A stretch of 24,901 bases of DNA, taken from Planctomycetota bacterium. GTDB taxonomy: Bacteria; Planctomycetota; Planctomycetia; Planctomycetales; Planctomycetaceae. The notes under the pieces were generated by a model that made no database searches, was not told the DNA's origin, and saw nothing but the letters and a program-made list of their open reading frames with translations. The stretch is from assembly GCA_003669575.1 (NCBI GenBank), contig QWOR01000241.1, positions 1 through 24,901 of the forward strand, in the 5' to 3' direction. Below, piece by piece: positions 15,293 to 22,652 of the stretch (the stretch's first letter is position 1; each line of letters opens with the position of its first letter). The position numbers were made by a program, and so were the translations under genes.

Positions 15293-16153
15293 ATGAAGAA
15301 GATCCTGGTTCAACTCGACACCGATCCTCACCCCAGCGTCTTTGACCGAGTCGTGGCCATCGACGCGGGAGTCGACGAACTCTTCTCGTATGGGGGAGTG
15401 ACCGTCGAGAATGTGACCGGACTCGTCCACGGTGCGATGTTTACCCGCAGCCCGAACGATCTCAGGAACACCGCGATCTTCGTCGGTGGCAGTGATGTCA
15501 AAGCCGGGGAGGCTCTCCTCGCCAAAGTCCAGTCACTCTTCTTTGGCCCCATTCGAGTTTCGGTGCTGCTCGATTCGAACGGTTCCAACACAACAGCTGC
15601 AGCTGCGGTTCGTGCCGCAGCTCGGCACATGGAACTGGACGGGACGCGGGCGGTCGTATTGGGCGGCACGGGGCCGGTCGGGCATCGGGCTGCACAGATT
15701 CTGGCCAGCCGGGGCGTCGAGGTGATCGTGACCTCGCGAACGATCGAACGCGCTCGTGAGACCTGTGATCTCATTCGAGAGCAGGTTCCGGATGCTCAAC
15801 TGGTCCCCGCGGTCCCCCAGCAGGGCGGCGACTTCACCGGCCTGCTCACGGGGTGCCACCTCCTCATCGCAGCGGGGGCAGCGCAGGTCCAGTTCCTGAA
15901 AGAGGACCAGTGGATTGATAACCCCACTCTCAAAGTTGCCATCGACCTGAATGCCGTCCCCCCGACCGGGGTCGAGGGGATCGGCGTGACCGACAAGGCG
16001 AAGGAGAGGGGCAAGGTCCTTTGTTACGGAGCCATTGGCGTCGGCGGAGCCAAAATGAAGGTGCATCGCGCAGCTGTCGAGGCTCTTTTCGAGCAGCACG
16101 ACCGTGTCCTGAACACCGCCGAGGTCTTCGCCATCGCCGAAAAGATCGGCTGA
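15293..16153 (+). CDS. NAD(P)-dependent methylene-tetrahydromethanopterin dehydrogenase (MtdA/MtdB/MtdC family)
   Basis: A 286-residue cytoplasmic enzyme that should oxidise methylene-H4MPT to methenyl-H4MPT with NAD(P), a step of formaldehyde oxidation. The N-terminal domain begins KKILVQLDTDPHPSVFDRVV and continues AIDAGVDELFSYGGV, then FVGGSDVKAGE. LLDSNGSNTTAAAAV near 100-114 is strongly conserved in the family. The Rossmann motif GGTGPVGHRAAQILASRG lies at about 122-139, and GAIGVGGAKMKVHRAAV near 248-264 closes the domain. I chose the ATG at 15293 over a GTG at 15278 because GGAAGAG at about 15279-15285 precedes it and the first strand starts there. Whether it is the MtdB or the planctomycete MtdC subtype (NADP-specific) cannot be decided by eye. 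No other H4MPT-pathway gene is in the window. Confidence 0.95.
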   Translation: MKKILVQLDTDPHPSVFDRVVAIDAGVDELFSYGGVTVENVTGLVHGAMFTRSPNDLRNTAIFVGGSDVKAGEALLAKVQSLFFGPIRVSVLLDSNGSNTTAAAAVRAAARHMELDGTRAVVLGGTGPVGHRAAQILASRGVEVIVTSRTIERARETCDLIREQVPDAQLVPAVPQQGGDFTGLLTGCHLLIAAGAAQVQFLKEDQWIDNPTLKVAIDLNAVPPTGVEGIGVTDKAKERGKVLCYGAIGVGGAKMKVHRAAVEALFEQHDRVLNTAEVFAIAEKIG

Positions 16154-16390
16154 TTAGCGAGGCTCGTATCTCCGATGTTGAACGGCTCGCAAATGTGCAG
16201 GGTTTCATGCCGTACAAATGATCGGAACGTTATTCTCAGCAGCGACTTTCGGCGATTTACCCCAAGCCTTTAGATTCAGTCAAGATCCCCCTACAGTAAC
16301 TCCCTCGGCGTGCGTCCAGCATAACCGGAATTACCCGTTCATTTTGGCATTCGAACTCGATCTGTGGGAATCCCCAACGGGACACCCACC

Positions 16391-16418
16391 TTGACATAGC
16401 AGCCTGGGTTGATATGTT
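16391..16418 (+). promoter_or_regulatory. Candidate sigma-70 promoter of the DUF1549/DUF1553 operon
   Basis: A perfect TTGACA (16391-16396) is followed after 16 bases by TATGTT (16413-16418), which matches four of six -10 positions. Transcription would start near 16425 and give a leader of about 105 bases before the ATG at 16531. Confidence 0.45.
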
Positions 16419-16433
16419 CGATGATTGAACGGA

Positions 16434-16511
16434 ATCGGCAAAATCTGCCTGCAAGGGTGAGATTGCCGATCATTCAGCTTAAGTCAGCTGAGATCTCAGT
16501 GAACCAAGCTG
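16434..16511 (+). promoter_or_regulatory. Structured leader: inverted repeat plus nested palindrome
   Basis: ATCGGCAA (16434-16441) pairs with TTGCCGAT (16463-16470), and TCT/AGA can extend the stem across a two-base bulge. Downstream, CAGCTT (16475-16480) pairs with AAGCTG (16506-16511) and encloses the perfect 12-bp palindrome CTGAGATCTCAG (16488-16499). The second structure ends 8 bases before the ribosome site. Either RNA structure or operator binding is possible. Confidence 0.4.
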
Positions 16512-16530
16512 GGAACTCGGGGAGTGAACG

Positions 16531-19008
16531 ATGCGAATGATGCACAGAACCCTGGTGATTCTGCCCCTGTTTTTGCTGGGGGCGTTACCCGCACTGGCTC
16601 TGTCTGCTGATGTAGCACAAGTCGAGTCCCTGAAGTTCGAGACTCTGGATGGTCGGTTTACTCTCCGCGGTCCGGATGCCCGGATGCAGCTGCTGGTCAC
16701 CGGGACTCTCCCCAACACTCGTCTGACAGATGCGACACGGGCAGTGACGTATACGTCCGAGCCACAAGGGATTGTGTTAATTGACCCGATGGGGATCGTC
16801 AAGCCGACGGGCGAAGGTTCGGTCACCGTGACCGCGACTGCACCCAACGGTAAGACAGCTCAGGTCGCGCTCGACGTGAAGGACTACGCGCATCCGCCCG
16901 ACATCAGCTTCCCGAATCAGATTGTCCCGATCTTTACGAAGCTCGGCTGTAACGGGGGAGGCTGTCATGGCAAAGCGACTGGACAGAATGGTTTCAAGCT
17001 GTCGCTGCTGGGCTTCTATCCGGAAGACGACCTGGAGTTCCTGAAGATGGAGGCTCGTGGTCGTCGCGTGAATACCTCGTCACCCGAGCGTAGCCTGCTG
17101 CTGACCAAGCCAGTCGGCCAGTCTCCGCACGGTGGTGGTAAACGGATGGAGATCGACAGCGACGAATACCGCTTGCTTGCACGTTGGGTGGGTCAGGGGA
17201 TGCCTTGGGGTGATGTGAAGGCCCCTGCCGTTGCCAAGATCACCTGTCTGCCCGACACGCGGCTGATGGAGCCGAAGCAGGACCAGCAGATCGCCTGTTT
17301 CGCGACCTACACCGATGGGACCGTTGAAGATGTGACCCGAATGGCTCTCTATGAGCCCAACGATCCCGACCTCGCGGAAAGCGATAAGGCGGGGCTCGTA
17401 CATACCCTCGACCAGACCGGCGAAGTGGCCATTATGGCCCGCTATCAAGGGCAGGTTTCGACGTTCCGAGCGACTGTCCCCCTCGGAGTCGAAGTCACCA
17501 AGACTCCGCCCGTGCGGAACTTCATCGACGAAGCTGTCTTCAACAAGTTGAAGCTGCTCGGTTTGCCGCCGTCTGAGTTGTGTGACGACAGCACGTTCCT
17601 GCGTCGCGTGTCGATTGACATTGCCGGTCGTATGCCGACCGAAGAGGAAGTCCGGCTGTTCCGTGAGGACAACGACCCCGCGAAACGTGACAAGCTCGTC
17701 GACAACCTGCTCGACAGCCCCGGATATGCCGATTACTTCGCCAACAAGTGGAATATGGTCCTCCGCAACAAGCGGAAGCAGGGAGGCGACGAAGACGGCA
17801 CGTTCGCCTTCCGGCAGTGGCTCTGGGACAGCCTGTACGACAACAAACCTTACAGCGAGATGGTCGGCGAACTGTTGACCGCCAGCGGTGACTCGTCGTT
17901 CAATCCTCCGGTGATCTGGTATCGAGAAGTGACCCAGGTCAACGAAGAGGTCGAAGACGTAGCCCAGTTGTTCATGGGGGTCCGCATCCAATGTGCCCGC
18001 TGCCACCACCACCCCTTTGAGAAGTGGAGCCAGAACGACTACTACGGTCTGTCGGCCTTCTTCAGCCGAGTGGGACGTAAGGAACGTATGGCTGGGATGA
18101 ATACCCAGGCTCGTGATAAGCGTATCTTCCACAACGAGGGTGTCGCGACCGCACAAAATCCTCGCAATGGTTTGAATCTCAAACCGACCGGTCTCGGCTC
18201 GCCAGCTCTCGAAATCCCGGCTGATGTCGATCCGCGTCATCAGCTGGCTGGATGGTTGACCGCGAAAGAGAACCCCTTCTTCGCCAAGGCACTGGTCAAT
18301 CGTTACTGGAAGCACTTCTTCGACCGGGGTATCGTCGAGCCGGAGGACGACATGCGGGAAACCAACCCGCCATCGAACCCCGAACTGCTCGACGCACTGG
18401 CCAAGAACTTCGCCGAGTCGGGCTACGACCTCAAGGGGCTCGTTCGAGCGATCTGTCAGTCTTCGACATACCAATTGAGTGCTCTCCCCAACGAGTACAA
18501 CCAGAAGGATAAGAAGAACTTCGCCCGGTACTACCCCAAGCGGTTGACCGCCGAAGTCCTCTACGACGGATTTCATCAGGTGACCAACACCACCGAGCAG
18601 TTCAGCGGTATGCCCGCCGGGACGCTGGCGGTCCAGTTGCCCGATGCGAGCATCGCACCGTACTTCCTGAAGGTGTTCGGTCAGCCGCAGGGAGACAGTG
18701 CCTGCGAGTGCGAACGCTCTCAGGAGGCCAATCTGGCCCAGAGTCTGCACCTGCTCAACAGCTCCGAAGTGCAGAACAAGGTCGGCGCCGGTAGCGGTCG
18801 CGCCGCTCTGATGGCCAACGACAAGGACCACAGCATCGAGGACAAGATCCGCGAGTTGTACCGCTGGGTCTATGCCCGCGAGCCTCAGTCGGATGAACTG
18901 CAAATCGCCTTGGCTCACATTGAGAAGCACAAGGACAAGCCCCAGATCGCTTACGAGGACATCGTCTGGGCACTCGTGAACACGAAAGAATTCTTGTTCA
19001 ATCACTGA
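16531..19008 (+). CDS. DUF1549/DUF1553 exported protein with haem-like motifs
   Basis: An 825-residue planctomycete-type exported protein. A signal peptide occupies about 1-27 (LVILPLFLLGALPALALSA). A bacterial Ig-like (Big_2-type) domain follows at about 30-113. Then comes a cytochrome-like segment with CNGGGCHGKATGQNGF at 140-155, in which the two Cys are separated by four residues rather than two. DUF1549 starts at about 331 (FIDEAVFNKLKLLGLPP, then DSTFLRRVSIDIAGRMPT) and contains a canonical CARCHHHPFEKW at 488-499. DUF1553 runs from about 572 (LAGWLTAKENPFFAKALVNR, then YDLKGLVRAICQSSTYQLS) to the end. It is complete and of normal length. GGGGAGTGA gives a good start. The family is abundant in planctomycetes, usually beside DUF1501 or WD40/haem genes, and has no proven activity; polymer degradation and redox roles have been suggested. 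Confidence 0.96.
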   Translation: MRMMHRTLVILPLFLLGALPALALSADVAQVESLKFETLDGRFTLRGPDARMQLLVTGTLPNTRLTDATRAVTYTSEPQGIVLIDPMGIVKPTGEGSVTVTATAPNGKTAQVALDVKDYAHPPDISFPNQIVPIFTKLGCNGGGCHGKATGQNGFKLSLLGFYPEDDLEFLKMEARGRRVNTSSPERSLLLTKPVGQSPHGGGKRMEIDSDEYRLLARWVGQGMPWGDVKAPAVAKITCLPDTRLMEPKQDQQIACFATYTDGTVEDVTRMALYEPNDPDLAESDKAGLVHTLDQTGEVAIMARYQGQVSTFRATVPLGVEVTKTPPVRNFIDEAVFNKLKLLGLPPSELCDDSTFLRRVSIDIAGRMPTEEEVRLFREDNDPAKRDKLVDNLLDSPGYADYFANKWNMVLRNKRKQGGDEDGTFAFRQWLWDSLYDNKPYSEMVGELLTASGDSSFNPPVIWYREVTQVNEEVEDVAQLFMGVRIQCARCHHHPFEKWSQNDYYGLSAFFSRVGRKERMAGMNTQARDKRIFHNEGVATAQNPRNGLNLKPTGLGSPALEIPADVDPRHQLAGWLTAKENPFFAKALVNRYWKHFFDRGIVEPEDDMRETNPPSNPELLDALAKNFAESGYDLKGLVRAICQSSTYQLSALPNEYNQKDKKNFARYYPKRLTAEVLYDGFHQVTNTTEQFSGMPAGTLAVQLPDASIAPYFLKVFGQPQGDSACECERSQEANLAQSLHLLNSSEVQNKVGAGSGRAALMANDKDHSIEDKIRELYRWVYAREPQSDELQIALAHIEKHKDKPQIAYEDIVWALVNTKEFLFNH

Positions 19009-19109
19009 TGCCACGGATCGGTTCGCCGTCGTCGATTCGACGAAACACCTGCCTGGCCCCCAGCGACCTGCTCGGGGCCGAAATTGCCCTGTCTGCTGGA
19101 CCTGCCGCC

Positions 19110-22100
19110 ATGTCATTTCTTACCCGGTTTGCGGTGATTGGTCTATTTGTCGCCATGGCTTCGGCGGCGCACGCTCAACTGCCTCAGCCGCGTCTGTATT
19201 CGGTTCAGCCTCCGGGTGTGCAGCAGGGGCAGACGATTGAGGTCTCCCTCGCTGGCGATGACCTCGAAGAAATCAAGGGGTTGCTGTTCGACCACCCCGG
19301 TCTGACAGCTGTGCCCAAGATGGCTGATGTCAATGGCCAGCCGCAGCCGGTGGATCGCTTCTTCATCGTGACCGCAACGGCGGATGTGCCAGTCGGCCCC
19401 CATGAAGTCCGCTGCCAGGGGCTGTGGGGTGTCAGCAATGCCCGCAAGTTCTATGTGGGGAGTCGATCACAGGTCGTTGAAGTCGAACCCAACAACATTC
19501 TCGACAAGGCGATGCCGCTGACCATCGGCACGGCCATCCTTGGGCGGATGGACAATGCGACCGATGTCGATCTCTACAAGTTCACCGCCAAGGCGGGGCA
19601 ACGTCTCGTCATCGAATGCGATGCCGACGTGCTCGATTCGCGGCTGCGTTCCAACATTGAAATTCACGACGCGCGGGCCAAACGCCGTCTCGCCGTGGTG
19701 CGAGGCGACGGGACTGTTGACCCGGTGCTGGTATTCGATGCTCCGGCAGATGGGGAGTATCTGCTGAAGCTCAACGACGGGGCCTTCCGCGGCGGTCAGG
19801 AATACTTCTATCGACTGGATGTCCATCAGTCGCCGCATATCGAGTTTGTCTTCCCGCCGTCAGGTCTGGCCGGACAAACTTCGAAGTTCTCGCTGTACGG
19901 ATACAACCTGCCTGGTTCTCAGCCCGTGACGCTGCCCGGGTTCAAGTCGCCCGTTGAGAAGCTTGATGTCGACATCGCCGTTCCCGGGGATACGACCACG
20001 CTGAAACTCGAAGACCGGACGACCTCGCTCATGTCGGGGATCGATGCCTTCAGCTACCGGCTGAATGGACAGAGCAACGCCATCTCGATCGGGATTGCTC
20101 AAACTCCGGTTGTCGCCGAGATCGAACCCAACAACGAACCCGCGAAAGCCCAACCGGTTTCCGTTCCCTCGGAAGTCGTTGGACAGTTCGCCGAGGCTCA
20201 GGATGTGGACACGTTCACCATTGATGCCAAGGCTGGTGATGTTCTGTATGTCGAAGTGCTCGGACAGCGATTGGGCCAGACGGTTGACCCGTATCTGACC
20301 ATCGATCGCGTGAATGTTGATGCAAAGGGGGTGGAGACCCTGCAACGGATCGCTGCACCTGATGATGAGCCGACGAATCCACTGCCGTATCAGTTCGATG
20401 TGCGATCCGATGACCCGGTCCAGCGATTAGAGGTGCCAGCTGACGGGAAGTACCGCCTGACGTTGCGTGATCGGTTCGGCGAGTCACGAGGCTCGGCACG
20501 GAATGTTTACCGCCTGAGTATCCACGCCGAGGCGCCTGACTTCCGGCTGGTGGCGCTGCCCGCTTCGCCCACTCCGGGAGCTGCGTGGTCGATGGCGATG
20601 CGCAAAGGGGACACGTTTGCGATGCAGGTCATCGCTTTCCGCCGCGATGGCTTTAATGGGCCGATCGATGTGCGAGCACTCGACCTTCCCGCAGGCGTGA
20701 CCTGTGCCGGGACGACGATCCCCGATGGCGTCTCGCTGGGGCTGCTGCAATTCCGCACCACTGCGGATGCCCCGGAAGGCTGGCATCCTTTCCGCGTGGA
20801 AGGTCAGGCTAAGGTCGACAGCCCCGCACTCAACAGGGCCGCCGCAGCTGCGAAGACGCTGATCCCGGAAGCCGAGAAAGCGCTGCCGCCACTTCAGACA
20901 GCTGTCGAGGCAGCCGCGAAGAAACTTGCTCCCGTGCAGGAGGCGCTCGCGAAATCGGAAGAGGCCCTTACGGGGAAGGTCGATGACCCGGTTCTGATTA
21001 AGTTGCGTGACGCCGCCAAAGCCGCTGTGGACGCAGCCACCGCTGTTGAGGTGTCGGCCAAGGAAGCACTCGCTGCGGCCCAGAAGAAAGTTGCCGACCT
21101 GAAGGCTGCTGCGGACCAGGCGGCTCAGGCCAGTGCCGCTGCGAATCGAGATGTGGTTCATCCCGCCCGGGCCGGAGAGATCGCCTGGAGTGGAGCAGAC
21201 AAGGTCTCCTCGGTCGCCCGTGTTCGCCACCAGTTCGGCATTTCGATCCTGGCGGAAGCCGCACCGTTCCAGTTGAACTCGGAACCGATTCGAATGGAAG
21301 TCGTTCAGGGTCGTCAGATCCTCGTCCCCGTGAAGCTCGAGAAGCGGGACGGTTTCAATGACAAGGTGGCTTTAACCGCCGCTGGAATGAAGCCGAACTC
21401 CAACATTGATGCACCGAACATCGCGATCGAGAAGGACCAGGCCGAAGCTGTCTGGCGATTGCTGGTTAAAGACAACGCTTTGCCGGGTGTGCATACGATG
21501 TGGCTGACTTCGGCAGCTCCGGTTTCTTACCGTCGTAACCCAGCCAAAGCGGATCGCGTCAAAGCCGAGTTCGACGCGATTGCAGCACAAGCGAAGGTCG
21601 CCGTCGATGCTGTGGCCGCTGCCACCGCCGTGAAAACCGTTGCCGTGCAGAAGGCGACAGCGTCTGCGGAAGAGTTCGCCAAGACGCAGCTGGTTTTGCA
21701 AGCGGTCAAGAAGTCGTCTGTCGATGCCAAGACTGCGGCTGATGCCGCCGTGGCTGCTCAGGCCGAAGCAGACAAGCAGTCAGTCGCCGCCGCCGCTGCC
21801 GTAACGGCGGCTCAAGCCGCGTTCGATGCGGCCAAGTCGGCCTCCGATGCGAACGCCGCAAACGAAGACTTGAAGAAGACGATGTCATCCGCGGAAGAGA
21901 TGCTTAACAAATCCAAGGAGGCAGCTCAGGTCGCCGACATTGCCAAGGCCGCAGCTGCGAAGATGGCCGCGGACTCCGCAGTGCTGTCGTCCACGACCAA
22001 TGACGCACTGAAGCTCACCGATGAACTCGTCGCGAAGCTGGCTGCCGCAGACAAGGTCCTGCAAGATGCCAAGGCTGCTGCCGAAGCAGACGAGAAGGCC

Positions 22101-22559
22101 AGGATCGATGCTTCCGCCGCTCTGGAAGCCAAGCGAGTTGCCGCCGAGAAAGCCTCCGCGGAGCAGGCGAAAGCCTCCGGCCCCAACAACATCAACTTCA
22201 CTCCCCCCGCCGTGCCGGTGATCCTGGTGGTTAAGCCGGCTCCGGTGAAACTGGCCCCGAATGTGCCCAACAGCGGCAACATCAAGAAGGGGGACAAGAT
22301 TGAAGTGAAGGTCGCCGTGACCCGGCAGAATGGATTCGCTGGCCCTGTGACGCTGTCTCTTCCCCAGGTTCCCGGTCTCGCCGGGTTGGCCGCAGCAGAA
22401 GTCACCGTCCCCGCCGACCAGGCGGAGGGTGTGCTGATCATTACAGCCGCAGGTGATGCGAAGGATGGAGCCCTCGCGAACCTTGTGATTCAAGGCAAAG
22501 CAGACTTCGGCGGCGAGACGCTTGTCGATGCTCCGATCGCTTTGACCGTCACTCCGTAG
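19110..22559 (+). CDS. Exported PPC-domain protein with two inserted coiled-coil segments
   Basis: A 1149-residue protein when started at 19110, where MSFLTRFAVIGLFVAMASA is a clean signal peptide followed by AHAQ. The frame is also open from an ATG at 19008 that overlaps the previous stop (TGATG), but that adds 34 residues with no signal character. Two PPC (bacterial pre-peptidase C-terminal) domains begin at VEVEPNNILDKAMPL (about 125) and VAEIEPNNEPAKAQPV (about 335). Ig-like beta regions follow, each with a GFNGPIDV, GFNDKVAL or GFAGPVTL motif. Two Ala/Lys/Glu-rich helical segments, at about 570-683 and 810-1025, interrupt these beta regions. The gene lies between the DUF1549/DUF1553 and WD40 genes, so it is probably a structural partner of both. 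No catalytic motif is seen. Confidence 0.9.
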   Translation: MSFLTRFAVIGLFVAMASAAHAQLPQPRLYSVQPPGVQQGQTIEVSLAGDDLEEIKGLLFDHPGLTAVPKMADVNGQPQPVDRFFIVTATADVPVGPHEVRCQGLWGVSNARKFYVGSRSQVVEVEPNNILDKAMPLTIGTAILGRMDNATDVDLYKFTAKAGQRLVIECDADVLDSRLRSNIEIHDARAKRRLAVVRGDGTVDPVLVFDAPADGEYLLKLNDGAFRGGQEYFYRLDVHQSPHIEFVFPPSGLAGQTSKFSLYGYNLPGSQPVTLPGFKSPVEKLDVDIAVPGDTTTLKLEDRTTSLMSGIDAFSYRLNGQSNAISIGIAQTPVVAEIEPNNEPAKAQPVSVPSEVVGQFAEAQDVDTFTIDAKAGDVLYVEVLGQRLGQTVDPYLTIDRVNVDAKGVETLQRIAAPDDEPTNPLPYQFDVRSDDPVQRLEVPADGKYRLTLRDRFGESRGSARNVYRLSIHAEAPDFRLVALPASPTPGAAWSMAMRKGDTFAMQVIAFRRDGFNGPIDVRALDLPAGVTCAGTTIPDGVSLGLLQFRTTADAPEGWHPFRVEGQAKVDSPALNRAAAAAKTLIPEAEKALPPLQTAVEAAAKKLAPVQEALAKSEEALTGKVDDPVLIKLRDAAKAAVDAATAVEVSAKEALAAAQKKVADLKAAADQAAQASAAANRDVVHPARAGEIAWSGADKVSSVARVRHQFGISILAEAAPFQLNSEPIRMEVVQGRQILVPVKLEKRDGFNDKVALTAAGMKPNSNIDAPNIAIEKDQAEAVWRLLVKDNALPGVHTMWLTSAAPVSYRRNPAKADRVKAEFDAIAAQAKVAVDAVAAATAVKTVAVQKATASAEEFAKTQLVLQAVKKSSVDAKTAADAAVAAQAEADKQSVAAAAAVTAAQAAFDAAKSASDANAANEDLKKTMSSAEEMLNKSKEAAQVADIAKAAAAKMAADSAVLSSTTNDALKLTDELVAKLAAADKVLQDAKAAAEADEKARIDASAALEAKRVAAEKASAEQAKASGPNNINFTPPAVPVILVVKPAPVKLAPNVPNSGNIKKGDKIEVKVAVTRQNGFAGPVTLSLPQVPGLAGLAAAEVTVPADQAEGVLIITAAGDAKDGALANLVIQGKADFGGETLVDAPIALTVTP

Positions 22560-22582
22560 TCCATGCCGAGGCGGACATCTCC

Positions 22583-22602
22583 GAGGTGGTTCACACCGCC
22601 TC
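22583..22602 (+). promoter_or_regulatory. Hairpin between the PPC and WD40 genes
   Basis: GAGGTGGT (22583-22590) pairs with ACCGCCTC (22595-22602) with one G-T pair and a four-base loop. A second upstream arm, GAGGCGG at 22568-22574, could pair perfectly with the same CCGCCTC, so two structures compete. There is no T-run, so this is more likely a processing or partial-attenuation element than a terminator. Confidence 0.35.
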
Positions 22603-22652
22603 TCACCCCGCGACTCCCTCCACCAATTCCCACCGCAGACCGGTCAGACATC

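Larger units (their letters stand above)
16154..16530. other. Intergenic region and leader of the exported haem-protein operon
   Basis: These 377 bases have no coding potential I can support. The first two thirds hold nothing recognisable. The last 140 bases carry a candidate promoter, a long inverted repeat, a 12-bp palindrome and a GGGGAGTGA ribosome site at 16519-16527; the first three are listed separately. Confidence 0.55.

Noticed and set aside
17080..19116. 678-residue open frame antisense to the DUF1549/DUF1553 gene
   Set aside because: It mirrors a well-recognised gene in a GC-rich genome where antisense frames stay open by codon bias. It has no family motif, and its composition matches a reverse-translated shadow.
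21535..22180. Ala-rich segment considered as a tandem DNA repeat
   Set aside because: The similarity is compositional; no fixed-length unit repeats at the nucleotide level, so it is treated as a coiled-coil coding segment.
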